This document shows positions 55,156-63,391 of a stretch of DNA of 64,000 nucleotides, piece after piece; positions within the stretch are counted from its first letter, which is position 1; every line of letters starts with the position of its first letter. Source of the stretch: Variovorax sp. OV329. Its GTDB lineage: Bacteria; Pseudomonadota; Gammaproteobacteria; Burkholderiales; Burkholderiaceae_C. Made by a program: the position numbers and the translations under genes. Below the pieces are notes generated by a model that worked only from the letters and a program-made list of their open reading frames with translations, was not told the DNA's origin and did no database searches. Location: positions 1-64,000 of the forward strand of contig NZ_FOUG01000006.1 of the NCBI RefSeq assembly GCF_900114785.1, in the 5' to 3' direction.

Positions 55156-56631
55156 ATGGGTTTGCTGAGTCTTGCCATCTGGCTGCCGATCGCCATCGGC
55201 GCCTTGCTGCTGCTGTTTAGCCGCGACGAACAGGCGCGCATGGTGCGCTGGATCGCCCTCATCGGGTCGATCCTGAGCTTCGTCGTCACCATCCCGCTGT
55301 ACACCGGCTTCCAGCTGGGCACCGCGGCCATGCAGTTCGTCGAGAAGGCGCCGTGGATCGAGCGCTTCAGCATCAACTACCACGTGGGCGTCGACGGCCT
55401 GTCGCTGTGGTTCGTGATGCTGACCGCCTTCATCACCGTGGTGGTGGTCATTTCCGCATGGGAAGTGATCACCGAGCGCGTGAACCAGTACATGGGCGCG
55501 TTCCTGATCCTGTCGGGCCTGATGATCGGCGTGTTCGCCGCGCTCGACGGCATCCTGTTCTACGTCTTCTTCGAAGCCACGCTGATCCCGATGTACCTGA
55601 TCATCGGCATCTGGGGCGGACCGAACAAGATCTATGCAGCGTTCAAGTTCTTCCTATATACGCTCCTGGGCTCGCTGCTCCTGCTGGTGGCCCTGGTCTA
55701 CCTGTACAACGCCGCTGGCCAAAGCTTCGACATCCTGACCTGGCACCAGGTCAAGCTGAGCAGCCATGCGCAGACGCTGATCTTCTTTGCCTTGTTCGCG
55801 GCCTTCGCGGTGAAGGTGCCGATGTGGCCGGTGCACACCTGGCTGCCGGACGTGCACGTGGAAGCGCCTACCGGCGGCTCCGCAGTGCTGGCGGCGATCA
55901 TGCTGAAGCTGGGTGCCTACGGCTTCCTGCGCTTCTCGATGCCCATCGCCCCCGACGCCTCGCGCGAGTGGGCCTGGTTCATGATCGCGCTCTCGCTCAT
56001 CGCCGTGATCTACGTCGGCCTGGTGGCGCTGGTGCAGAAGGACATGAAGAAGCTGGTGGCCTACTCCTCGGTGGCGCACATGGGCTTCGTCACGCTGGGC
56101 TTCTTCATCTTCAACGAGCTGGGCGTTGCCGGCGGCATCGTGCAGATGATTGCGCACGGCTTCGTCTCGGGCGCCATGTTCCTTTGCATCGGCGTCCTGT
56201 ACGACCGCGTGCACTCGCGCCAGATCGCCGACTACGGCGGCGTGGTCAACACCATGCCCAAGTTCGCCGCCTTCGCGCTGCTGTTTGCCATGGCCAACTG
56301 CGGCCTGCCGGCCACCGCCGGTTTCGTGGGCGAATGGATGGTGATCCTGGGCGCCGTCAAGGCCAACTTCTGGCTGGGCCTGGGTGCAGCCACCGCGCTC
56401 ATCTTCGGCGCTGCCTACACGCTGTGGATGTACAAGCGCGTCTACCTGGGCGACCCGGGCAACGACCATGTGAAGGAACTGACGGACATCAACGGCCGTG
56501 AATTCCTCATGCTGGCGCTGCTGGCGATTCCCGTGTTGTGGATGGGCATCGACCCGAAGCCCTTCACCGACGTGATGGACGCTTCGGTGACCGAGCTTCT
56601 TCGCCACGTCGCGATCTCCAAGCTTCCCTGA
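55156..56631 (+). CDS. nuoM: NADH-quinone oxidoreductase subunit M
   Basis: A 491-residue antiporter-like subunit with 14 helices. The conserved membrane Glu is in YVFFEATLIPMYLIIGIWGG and the pumping Lys in the KVPMWPVHTWLPDVHVEAP region. The sequence KKLVAYSSVAHMGFV follows as in ND4. Spacing to nuoL is 24 nt. Confidence 0.97.
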   Translation: MGLLSLAIWLPIAIGALLLLFSRDEQARMVRWIALIGSILSFVVTIPLYTGFQLGTAAMQFVEKAPWIERFSINYHVGVDGLSLWFVMLTAFITVVVVISAWEVITERVNQYMGAFLILSGLMIGVFAALDGILFYVFFEATLIPMYLIIGIWGGPNKIYAAFKFFLYTLLGSLLLLVALVYLYNAAGQSFDILTWHQVKLSSHAQTLIFFALFAAFAVKVPMWPVHTWLPDVHVEAPTGGSAVLAAIMLKLGAYGFLRFSMPIAPDASREWAWFMIALSLIAVIYVGLVALVQKDMKKLVAYSSVAHMGFVTLGFFIFNELGVAGGIVQMIAHGFVSGAMFLCIGVLYDRVHSRQIADYGGVVNTMPKFAAFALLFAMANCGLPATAGFVGEWMVILGAVKANFWLGLGAATALIFGAAYTLWMYKRVYLGDPGNDHVKELTDINGREFLMLALLAIPVLWMGIDPKPFTDVMDASVTELLRHVAISKLP

Positions 56632-56655
56632 CGCCACGCTGAACAAGAGAACGAG

Positions 56656-58143
56656 ATGATTGACAAACTCAGCTGGATCGCCATCTACCCGGAGATCGTG
56701 CTCCTGGTCATGGCCTGCATCATTGCGCTGGTCGACCTGTCCTCCAACGACCCGCGCCGCACCCGCACCTACATCCTGACGCTGCTGACCCTGGCGGTGG
56801 TGGCCTATCTCACCGGCGCCAACGCTGTGAGCGGCCACACCATCTACGGCTTCGGCAACATGGTGGTGAACGACCCCATGGGCAACTGGCTCAAGTGCTT
56901 CGCCTGCATCGCGCTGATGGTGACGCTTGTCTACGGCCGCCCCTACTCGGCCGACCGCGAGATGCTGCGCGGCGGCGAGATGTTCACCCTGAGCATGCTG
57001 GCCCTGCTGGGCATGTTCGTGATGATCTCGGGCAGCAACTTCCTCTTGATCTACCTGGGCCTGGAACTGCTCACGCTGTCCAGCTACGCCCTGGTGGCGC
57101 TGCGCCGCGACAACGCGGTGGCCAGCGAAGCCGCCATGAAGTACTTCGTGCTGGGCGCGCTGGCCAGCGGCTTCCTGCTCTACGGCCTGTCGATGATCTA
57201 CGGCGCCACCGGCTCGCTGGACGTCAACGAGGTCTTCAAGATCATCGCCAGCCGCACGGTGAAGCATCAGGTGCTGGTGTTCGGCCTGGTGTTCATCGTG
57301 GCCGGCCTGGCCTTCAAGGTCGGTGCCGCCCCCTTCCACATGTGGGTGCCCGACGTCTACCAGGGCGCGCCCACGGCCGTCACGCTGCTGATCGGCGCCG
57401 CGCCCGAACTGGCCGCTTTCGCCATCATCATCCGCCTGCTGGTGGAGGGCCTGCTGCCGCTGGCCATCGACTGGCAGCAGATGCTCGCCGTGCTGGCGAT
57501 CGCATCGCTGATCATCGGCAACCTGGCAGCCATCGCGCAGACCAACCTCAAGCGCATGCTGGCCTACTCGACCATCTCGCAGATGGGCTTCATGCTGCTG
57601 GGCATGGTGGCCGGCGTGGTCAACGACAACACCTACAACGCGCAGTACGCCTACAGCGCCGCCATGTTCTACGTCATCACCTACGTGCTGACCACGCTGG
57701 CGAGCTTCGGCATCATCCTGCTGCTGGCGCGCGAAGGCTTCGAGAGCGAGGAGATCACCGACTTCGCAGGCCTGAACCAGCGCAGCCCGCTGTATGCGGG
57801 CGTCATGGCCATCGCCATGTTCTCGCTGGCCGGTCTGCCGCCGCTGGTGGGCTTCTACGCCAAGCTGGTGGTGCTGCAGTCGCTGATCGCCTCGGGCCAG
57901 GCGCTGTACATCGGCCTGGCCGTGTTCGCCGTCATGGCCTCGCTGGTGGGCGCCTTCTACTACCTGCGCGTGGTGAAGGTCATGTACTTCGACGAGCCGG
58001 TCACGGCCAGCACCGTGTCGGCACCGGTCGACGTGCGTGCCGTGCTGACGGTCAACGGCGCCATGATCCTGATCCTGGGCGTCCTGCCCGGCGGCCTGAT
58101 GGCGCTGTGCGGCAAGGCCATCGTGGCGACCCTCGCCGGCTGA
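56656..58143 (+). CDS. nuoN: NADH-quinone oxidoreductase subunit N
   Basis: A 495-residue antiporter-like subunit (ND2 type), the third proton-pumping module. Key stretches are [20 protein letters not shown] with the membrane Glu, [20 protein letters not shown] with the Lys and His residues, and [18 protein letters not shown]. It is the last nuo gene. A small DUF2818 gene starts 13 nt later. Confidence 0.97.
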   Translation: MIDKLSWIAIYPEIVLLVMACIIALVDLSSNDPRRTRTYILTLLTLAVVAYLTGANAVSGHTIYGFGNMVVNDPMGNWLKCFACIALMVTLVYGRPYSADREMLRGGEMFTLSMLALLGMFVMISGSNFLLIYLGLELLTLSSYALVALRRDNAVASEAAMKYFVLGALASGFLLYGLSMIYGATGSLDVNEVFKIIASRTVKHQVLVFGLVFIVAGLAFKVGAAPFHMWVPDVYQGAPTAVTLLIGAAPELAAFAIIIRLLVEGLLPLAIDWQQMLAVLAIASLIIGNLAAIAQTNLKRMLAYSTISQMGFMLLGMVAGVVNDNTYNAQYAYSAAMFYVITYVLTTLASFGIILLLAREGFESEEITDFAGLNQRSPLYAGVMAIAMFSLAGLPPLVGFYAKLVVLQSLIASGQALYIGLAVFAVMASLVGAFYYLRVVKVMYFDEPVTASTVSAPVDVRAVLTVNGAMILILGVLPGGLMALCGKAIVATLAG

Positions 58144-58156
58144 GCCCGCCGCGCGC

Positions 58157-58465
58157 GTGTCGCAGAGTGCTTCTGTCTGGCTGGTGCTCGTGGTCGCCCT
58201 GGTGGCGGCCAACCTGCCTTTCCTGAACGAGCGCCTGTTCGGATGCATTCCCCTGCGCACGGCCCGTAAATTGCTGGCCGTGCGGTTGGCCGAACTGGTC
58301 GTGCTGTACTTCATCGTGGGTGCGCTGGGCCTGCTGTTCGAACGGCGCGTCGGCCAGATCTCTCCCCAAGGCTGGGAGTTTTTCGCAGTGTCGGGTTCGC
58401 TGTTCCTGGTGCTGGCCTTTCCGGGCTTCACCTGGCGCTACCTGATCAAGCATCACCGGAGCTGA
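58157..58465 (+). CDS. DUF2818 family small membrane protein
   Basis: A 102-residue protein with three predicted transmembrane helices (about residues 6-22, 43-60 and 76-92). It starts at a GTG 13 nt after nuoN; no better start is seen. The family is found mainly in betaproteobacteria, often at the 3' end of the nuo operon. Its function is unknown; an assembly factor or accessory subunit of complex I is possible by position only. Confidence 0.85.
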   Translation: MSQSASVWLVLVVALVAANLPFLNERLFGCIPLRTARKLLAVRLAELVVLYFIVGALGLLFERRVGQISPQGWEFFAVSGSLFLVLAFPGFTWRYLIKHHRS

Positions 58466-58469
58466 AGGC

Positions 58470-59063
58470 ATGGATGACGGTCACCTGAAGGAAGAGCGCG
58501 TCGACGGCATGCTGCTCTTCAAGGGCAACTTCCTCGAGGCGCATCGCGACACGGTGCGCATGCCCGACGGCCACACGGCAACGCGTGAATTCGTGATCCA
58601 CCCCGGCGCCGTGGTGGTCGTGCCCCTGCTGGACGACGGCCGCGTGGTGCTGGAGCGCCAGTACCGCTACCCGGTGGGCCACGTGATGACCGAGTTTCCG
58701 GCCGGCAAGCTGGACGCTGGGGAGGATCCGCTTCTGTGCGGCCAGCGCGAACTGCTGGAGGAAACCGGCTACACCGCCCGCGAATGGGCCCGGGCCGGCG
58801 CCATGCACCTGGCGGTGGCCTATTCCACCGAGATCATCCATGTCTACTTCGCTCGCGGCCTGACGCTGGGCGAGCGCCAGTTGGACCACGGCGAGTTCCT
58901 GGACGTGTTCACCGCCAGCGTGGACGAGCTGATGCAATGGTGCCGCGATGGCACCGTCACCGACGCCAAGACGCTCACCTGCACGCTGTGGCTGGCCAAC
59001 GTCGTGTCGGGCGCATGGGCACTGGACTGGCAGCCGGCGGAAGGCGCCACCCAAGCGGGATAA
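58470..59063 (+). CDS. Nudix hydrolase, ADP-ribose pyrophosphatase type
   Basis: A 197-residue Nudix protein. The Nudix box is GKLDAGEDPLLCGQRELLEE followed by TGY, matching GX5EX7REUXEEXGU. The upstream VERQYRYPVGHVMTEFPAG (here LERQYRYPVGHVMTEFPAG) and downstream SPGYSDE-like region (here VAYSTEIIHVYFARGL) are characteristic of NudF/ADP-ribose pyrophosphatases. It starts 4 nt after the DUF2818 stop and is the same transcription direction as nuo. Confidence 0.88.
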   Translation: MDDGHLKEERVDGMLLFKGNFLEAHRDTVRMPDGHTATREFVIHPGAVVVVPLLDDGRVVLERQYRYPVGHVMTEFPAGKLDAGEDPLLCGQRELLEETGYTAREWARAGAMHLAVAYSTEIIHVYFARGLTLGERQLDHGEFLDVFTASVDELMQWCRDGTVTDAKTLTCTLWLANVVSGAWALDWQPAEGATQAG

Positions 59064-59070
59064 TCGGGGC

Positions 59071-59508
59071 ATGAAGGTTCTCAACCTCCAGTGCTCCCAC
59101 GGCCATGGTTTCGAAGGCTGGTTCGCGTCGAACGATGAGTTCGAGACGCAGCTGGCCGGCGGCCTGGTGGAATGTCCCCTGTGCGGCGCCAAGGAGATCA
59201 CCAAGATGCTGGCCGCGCCCCGCCTGAACCTGGGCGCCGGCAAGGAAGCACCCGCTTCGCAAAGCCAGCCCCAGGACGCCGGGCAGCAGCATGGCCGCTG
59301 GCTGCGCGCCGTGCGCGAGCTGATCGCCTCGACCGAGGACGTGGGCGAGCGCTTTGCCGACGAGGCACGCAAGATCCACTACGGCGAGGTCAAGGAGCGC
59401 GGGATCCGCGGCAAGGCCACGCGCGAAGAAAGTGAAGCGCTCGCAGAAGAGGGCATCGCCGTGATGCAGATCGCCGTGCCGGCGTCGCTCAAGGAACCCC
59501 TGCAGTAA
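59071..59508 (+). CDS. DUF1178 family protein with N-terminal zinc-finger-like motif
   Basis: A 145-residue protein. The N-terminus MKVLNLQCSHGHGFEGWFAS and VECPLCGAKEITKML provide Cys8, His10, Cys35 and Cys38, resembling a zinc ribbon. A helical C-terminal half contains EDVGERFADEARKIHYGEV. The DUF1178 family is widespread in proteobacteria, of unknown function. It is 7 nt after the Nudix gene. GATAAT ends 6 nt before the ATG, and no Shine-Dalgarno is present, so it may have its own leaderless message. Confidence 0.85.
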   Translation: MKVLNLQCSHGHGFEGWFASNDEFETQLAGGLVECPLCGAKEITKMLAAPRLNLGAGKEAPASQSQPQDAGQQHGRWLRAVRELIASTEDVGERFADEARKIHYGEVKERGIRGKATREESEALAEEGIAVMQIAVPASLKEPLQ

Positions 59509-59564
59509 GGCACTTGCTGCCGGCCGAGTCGTGAAGGCACGGCGCGCACTTCGGTATCGCAACG

Positions 59565-59598
59565 GGCTACTTCCAGTAGCCGGCCCGACAACCGGGCC
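59565..59598 (+). other. Two adjacent hairpins in the 202-bp intergenic gap
   Basis: GGCTAC-TTCCA-GTAGCC (59565-59581) is immediately followed by GGCCCG-ACAAC-CGGGCC (59582-59598) and then an AT-rich ATAAATCTTCTCC. They may end the nuo-distal transcript or form the leader of the next gene. Nothing else is recognisable in 59509-59710. Confidence 0.45.
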
Positions 59599-59710
59599 AT
59601 AAATCTTCTCCTTGTTGCTGCATGGCGAACGAGCATCCGTTCGCCCTGGGCAACTGCCGATCGACTCGGCAACCACCTGGGCGCATTCCTCAACAACCGG
59701 AAGAGTCGCC

Positions 59711-60172
59711 ATGAAGAAAACCCTTTCCACCTGTTCCCTGGCGCTTGCGCTGTGCTTTGGCGCGTCCGCGCTGCCATTGGCAGCGCATGCGCAGAGCGAG
59801 GCCTCGCTGGCCGTGTCGATGCTGCCCGTGGCCTCGGTCGTGCTCAGCGCTGCGGCTGCCGGTACCGCGGCGAGCGCGGCGGTGGTGCTGCCTGCCGCGC
59901 TTTCGGTCGCGGGCAGCCAGCTCGTCGTCAAGAGCGTGCAGGTGACCGGTGATGCGGTGGTCTACCTGCTCGAGCGCGTGGCGGACGGTGCGCAAGCCAG
60001 CGTCCGGGTGTCGCTCAATGCGGGCAGCTACTCGATCCGGCAGGTGGACACGGCGGTGAGCGTGGTCGTCATCGCTGCCGGCGTGATGCTGGTCGCGACC
60101 GGCGAGGTGCTGGCCTTCATTCCCAACCAGATGGGCCAGGCGCTGCTGCACAGCGCGAAGCTGTCGGGCTGA
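59711..60172 (+). CDS. Exported Ala/Val-rich protein of unknown function
   Basis: A 153-residue protein. It has a clear Sec signal peptide (MKKTLSTCSLALALCFGASA, cleavage near AAHAQ). The mature part is unusually rich in Ala, Val and Ser, with a small-residue stretch (SAAAAGTAASAAVVLPAAL), a beta-prone middle (VYLLERVADGAQASVRVSL) and a hydrophobic segment near the C-terminus (VSVVVIAAGVMLVATGEVL) that could anchor it in a membrane. I do not recognise the family. It is 4 nt upstream of the DUF2145 gene, so the two are probably made together. Confidence 0.75.
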   Translation: MKKTLSTCSLALALCFGASALPLAAHAQSEASLAVSMLPVASVVLSAAAAGTAASAAVVLPAALSVAGSQLVVKSVQVTGDAVVYLLERVADGAQASVRVSLNAGSYSIRQVDTAVSVVVIAAGVMLVATGEVLAFIPNQMGQALLHSAKLSG

Positions 60173-60176
60173 GGCG

Positions 60177-60986
60177 ATGCGCGCGTTCAAGCTCACACCG
60201 CTGCTGGGCGCCTGCTGCCTGGCCCTGGCCATGGCGGCGCATCACGCACCGGCAGAAGCTGGCCGTTCCTGCGAGCGCAAGCCGCTGGATGCGCAAAGCT
60301 TCGGCCTGGGCATGCAACTGGCCGAGCGCACCGCCCAGGCGCTCGATGCCAGCGGCGCCCAGGTGGTGTTCCTGGCGCGCGCCGGCCAGGACCTGAGCAA
60401 GTACCGGCTTCACTATTCGCACCTGGGCATCGCCTACAAGCGCGAGGACGGCGCCTGGCGCGTGGTGCACAAGCTCAACCAGTGCGGCTCGGCGCGCGCC
60501 AGCATCTACAGCCAGGGCTTGGGCGATTTCTTCCTCGACGACCTGTGGCACTACGAAGCGGCCTTTGCAGTGCCGGACCCTGCCGTACAAGCCAGGCTGC
60601 TGGGCCTGGTGAAAGGGCCGCGCACGCAGTTGCTGCAGCTCAACGAGCCGGCCTACAGTGTCGTGTCGTACGCATGGGGGCAGAAGTACCAGCAGTCCAA
60701 CCAGTGGGCGATCGAGACCCTGGCGATGGCGATGGAGCCCTCGGCAGCCACCACCCGTGCACGCGCGCAGGCCTGGCTGCAGTTCAAGGGCTACGAGCCG
60801 GGCACGATCACCCTCGGCCCGCTGACGCGGCTGGGCGGGCGCATCTCCTCGGCCAATGTGGCCTTCGACGACCATCCCAACGAGAAGCGCTTCTCGGACC
60901 GCATCGAGACCGTCACGGCCGACTCGGTCTTCGCCTGGCTCAAGCGCAGCCGCATGGCGGCGGCGCCGGTGGAGCTGTCCTTGTGA
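60177..60986 (+). CDS. DUF2145 family exported protein
   Basis: A 269-residue protein with a Sec signal peptide (cleavage near APAEAG). It begins its mature part with a Cys (SCERK) and has HYSHLGIAYKREDGAWRVVH, then a CGSARASIYSQGLGDFFLDD region and a YSVVSYAWGQKYQQSNQWAIE stretch in two parts. The His, Cys and Asn of these segments recall NlpC/P60-like or permuted papain-fold hydrolases, but I cannot assign activity. Its gene follows the small exported protein by 4 nt and converges on the ABC exporter gene. Confidence 0.78.
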   Translation: MRAFKLTPLLGACCLALAMAAHHAPAEAGRSCERKPLDAQSFGLGMQLAERTAQALDASGAQVVFLARAGQDLSKYRLHYSHLGIAYKREDGAWRVVHKLNQCGSARASIYSQGLGDFFLDDLWHYEAAFAVPDPAVQARLLGLVKGPRTQLLQLNEPAYSVVSYAWGQKYQQSNQWAIETLAMAMEPSAATTRARAQAWLQFKGYEPGTITLGPLTRLGGRISSANVAFDDHPNEKRFSDRIETVTADSVFAWLKRSRMAAAPVELSL

Positions 60987-60992
60987 TTGCGC

Positions 60993-62777
60993 CTAGGCGC
61001 TGAACTGCAGCGCCGCCAGGCGAGCGTACACGCCGCCCTGCGCCACCAGCGAAGCGTGCGTGCCTTGCTCGACAATGCCGCCGTGGTCGAGCACCACGAT
61101 GCGGTCGGCCTTCTGCACGGTGGCCAGGCGGTGCGCGATGACCAGCGTGGTGCGGTTCTCCATGGCACTGTCCAGGGCCGCCTGCACCATGCGTTCGCTC
61201 TGTGCGTCCAGGGCGCTGGTGGCTTCGTCCAGCAGCAGCAGCGGCGCGTTCTTCAGGATCGCACGAGCAATGGCGATGCGCTGGCGCTGCCCACCCGAGA
61301 GGCGCACGCCGCGCTCGCCCAGGAAGGTGCCGTAGCCCTCGGGCAGGGCGCTGAGGAAGTCGTCGGCAAAGGCGGCGCGCGCGGCTTCGCGCACGGCTTC
61401 CTCGCTGGCGCCGGGGCAACCGTAGCGGATGTTCTCCAGCGCGCTGGCCGAGAAGATCACCGCGTCCTGCGGCACCAGGCCGATGTGGGCGCGCAGGTCG
61501 TCCAGCGCCAGCTCGCCGATGGGCACGCCGTCGATCAGGATGCGGCCCTGCTGCGGGTCGTAGTAGCGCAGCAGCAGTTGCAGTACGGTGCTCTTGCCGG
61601 CGCCGCTGGAGCCGACCAGGGCCACCGTCTCACCCGGCCGCACTTCCAGGTCGATGTCGCGCAGGGCGGGCGTGTCGGGCCGCGAGGGGTAATGAAAGCG
61701 CACCGACTCGAAGCGGATCGAGCTGCCGTCCTTGACCGCCGGCAGCTGCCGCGGCGCGGCGGGCGAGCGGATGTCCGACTCGGCGCCGAGCAGTTCCATC
61801 AGCCGCTCGGTGGCGCCAGCCGCGCGCAGCAGGTCGCCATAGACCTCGCCCAGCACGGCCGCCGCGCTGGCCAGGATGATCACGTAGACGACCGTCTGCC
61901 CCAGGTGCCCGGCGCTGATGTCCCCGCGCAACACCGCCTGCGTGCCTTCATACAGGCCCCACAGCAGCGCGGCCGAGGTGGCGATGATGATGAAGGCCAC
62001 CAGCACCGAGCGCGCCTTCGTGCGGCGCACGGCAGTGCGGAAGGCGCTGTCGGTCGACGCATTGAAGCGCTGCGACTCGCGCGCTTCCGCGGTGTAGCTC
62101 TGCACCACCGGGATCGCGTTCAGCACCTCTGCCGCGATCGCGCTGGAATCGGCCACGCGGTCCTGGCTGGCCCGCGACAAGCGGCGCACGCGGCGCCCGA
62201 AGGCCATGCTGGGCAGCACGATCAGCACCAGGATCAGCAGCACCTGGCCCATCACGTAGGGGTTGGTCCACACCAGCATGGCCAGGGCGCCCAGGCCCAT
62301 CACCGCGTTGCGCAATCCCATGCTGAGCGAGGAGCCCACCACCGTCTGCACCAGCATGGTGTCGCCGGTGATGCGCGACAGCACCTCGCCAGTCTGGGTG
62401 GTCTCGAAGAAGCGCGGGCTCTGCCGCAGCACGTGCGAATAGACGGCGTTGCGCAGGTCGGCGGTGACGCGCTCGCCCAGCCAGCTCACCGTGTAGAAGC
62501 GCGCGGCTGAAAACAGGCCCAGCGCCACCGCCACCCCGAACAGCGCCAGGAAATGCTCGCGCAGGCCCATAGCCTGCTGGCCCGGATCGGCACTGACCAG
62601 GCCGCCGTCGATCAACTTGCGCAGCGCCAGCGGGAAGAGCAGGGTGGTCAGGGCCGCCAGCACCAGGAACACCCCGGCGAGGACGATCTGAAGGCGATAG
62701 GGGCGCAGGAAGGGCGCCAGGCCGGAGAGCGAACGGGGCGCCCCTTTGCCGGGCATGCGGGAATCGTCAGAAGCCAT
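60993..62777 (-). CDS. ABC exporter, fused permease-ATPase (MsbA/multidrug type)
   Basis: A 594-residue half-transporter. Residues about 20-320 hold six transmembrane helices. Residues 345-590 form the ATPase: Walker [15 protein letters not shown]-loop [19 protein letters not shown], signature [15 protein letters not shown], Walker [13 protein letters not shown] and switch His in VIAHRLATV. It acts as a dimer. The family exports lipids or drugs; there is no lpxK neighbour, so lipid A export is not implied. It is divergent from a marR gene that precedes an outer-membrane efflux factor, which favours a drug or metabolite role. The ATG at 62777 is preferred; the upstream in-frame start would lie within the promoter region. 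Confidence 0.92.
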   Translation of the reverse strand: MASDDSRMPGKGAPRSLSGLAPFLRPYRLQIVLAGVFLVLAALTTLLFPLALRKLIDGGLVSADPGQQAMGLREHFLALFGVAVALGLFSAARFYTVSWLGERVTADLRNAVYSHVLRQSPRFFETTQTGEVLSRITGDTMLVQTVVGSSLSMGLRNAVMGLGALAMLVWTNPYVMGQVLLILVLIVLPSMAFGRRVRRLSRASQDRVADSSAIAAEVLNAIPVVQSYTAEARESQRFNASTDSAFRTAVRRTKARSVLVAFIIIATSAALLWGLYEGTQAVLRGDISAGHLGQTVVYVIILASAAAVLGEVYGDLLRAAGATERLMELLGAESDIRSPAAPRQLPAVKDGSSIRFESVRFHYPSRPDTPALRDIDLEVRPGETVALVGSSGAGKSTVLQLLLRYYDPQQGRILIDGVPIGELALDDLRAHIGLVPQDAVIFSASALENIRYGCPGASEEAVREAARAAFADDFLSALPEGYGTFLGERGVRLSGGQRQRIAIARAILKNAPLLLLDEATSALDAQSERMVQAALDSAMENRTTLVIAHRLATVQKADRIVVLDHGGIVEQGTHASLVAQGGVYARLAALQFSA

Positions 62778-62787
62778 ATCGGCGGAG

Positions 62788-62803
62788 ATTTTAACTAACA
62801 GTT
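62788..62803. promoter_or_regulatory. Exporter -10 candidate and inverted repeat
   Basis: On the minus strand TAAAAT (62788-62793) ends 10 nt before the exporter ATG. It abuts an inverted repeat AACT-AAC-AGTT (62793-62803). No Shine-Dalgarno precedes the exporter start. The repeat is a possible operator for the divergent MarR protein. Confidence 0.35.
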
Positions 62804-62821
62804 GTCCATACAAAGTCAGCC

Positions 62822-62850
62822 TTGACAATAACTGCTATGACAGCTAAATT
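62822..62850 (+). promoter_or_regulatory. Sigma-70 promoter of the marR-efflux operon
   Basis: TTGACA (62822-62827), a 17-bp spacer and TAAATT (62845-62850): a near-consensus promoter. The predicted start falls at about 62857-62858, the A of the marR ATG. The spacer contains ACTGCTATGACAG, and GACAATAACTG near the -35 is an imperfect inverted match of CAGTTGTC upstream (62799-62806), both possible operator sequence. Confidence 0.75.
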
Positions 62851-62857
62851 CAGGGTC

Positions 62858-63391
62858 ATGACTGATGGGAACAATCCTGACTCTGCACCGAAGCCGGTGA
62901 AGTTCTACCGCGGCGAGGGCTATCACGCGGAAGAAAGCATCGGCTTCATGATGAAGCGCATCCTGTCGTCCATCAGCCAGACGGTGGAAGGCAGGTTGTG
63001 CGAGCCGGGCAGCCCGACATTCCCGCAGTGGATCCCCCTGGCCAAGCTGAGCCAGGGCCACGTCACCACGGTGGCCGAACTGGCACGCGAGTGCCAACTC
63101 GACACCGGTGCCATGACCCGGCTTCTCGACCGCCTCGAGGCCAAGGACCTGGTGCGCCGCGTGCGCTCGCAGGCCGACCGCCGGGTGGTGAACATCGAGC
63201 TCACCGACGAAGGCCGCGCGGCTGCGAAGGATGTTCCTTTCTACCTGGCCGCTGTCCAGAACGAATACCTGGCCGGCTTCACACAAGAGGAATGGGAGCA
63301 GCTCAAGGGCTACCTGCGCCGCATCCTCGACAACGCCCAAACCATCTCTGCCCGTGGAGAAACTAAGAATGACGATCCCGGCACGCCTTGA
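62858..63391 (+). CDS. MarR-family regulator of an efflux operon
   Basis: A 177-residue winged-helix regulator of the EmrR/MarR type. Core segments: MMKRILSSISQTVEGRL, HVTTVAELARECQLDTGAMT as recognition region, RLLDRLEAKDLVRRVRSQAD and the wing RRVVNIELTDEGRAAAKD. The ATG at 62858 is chosen because a strong promoter -10 box ends 7 nt before it; earlier in-frame starts would lie inside that promoter. The message would then be leaderless. Its 3' end overlaps the efflux outer-membrane factor gene by 23 nt, and it is divergent from an ABC exporter, so it likely represses both. Confidence 0.9.
   Translation: MTDGNNPDSAPKPVKFYRGEGYHAEESIGFMMKRILSSISQTVEGRLCEPGSPTFPQWIPLAKLSQGHVTTVAELARECQLDTGAMTRLLDRLEAKDLVRRVRSQADRRVVNIELTDEGRAAAKDVPFYLAAVQNEYLAGFTQEEWEQLKGYLRRILDNAQTISARGETKNDDPGTP

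Noticed and set aside
52543..58431. Long minus-strand frames opposite nuoL, nuoM and nuoN
   Set aside because: Same mirror composition (His/Gln/Asp-rich) with no domain features; the nuo genes on the plus strand are certain.
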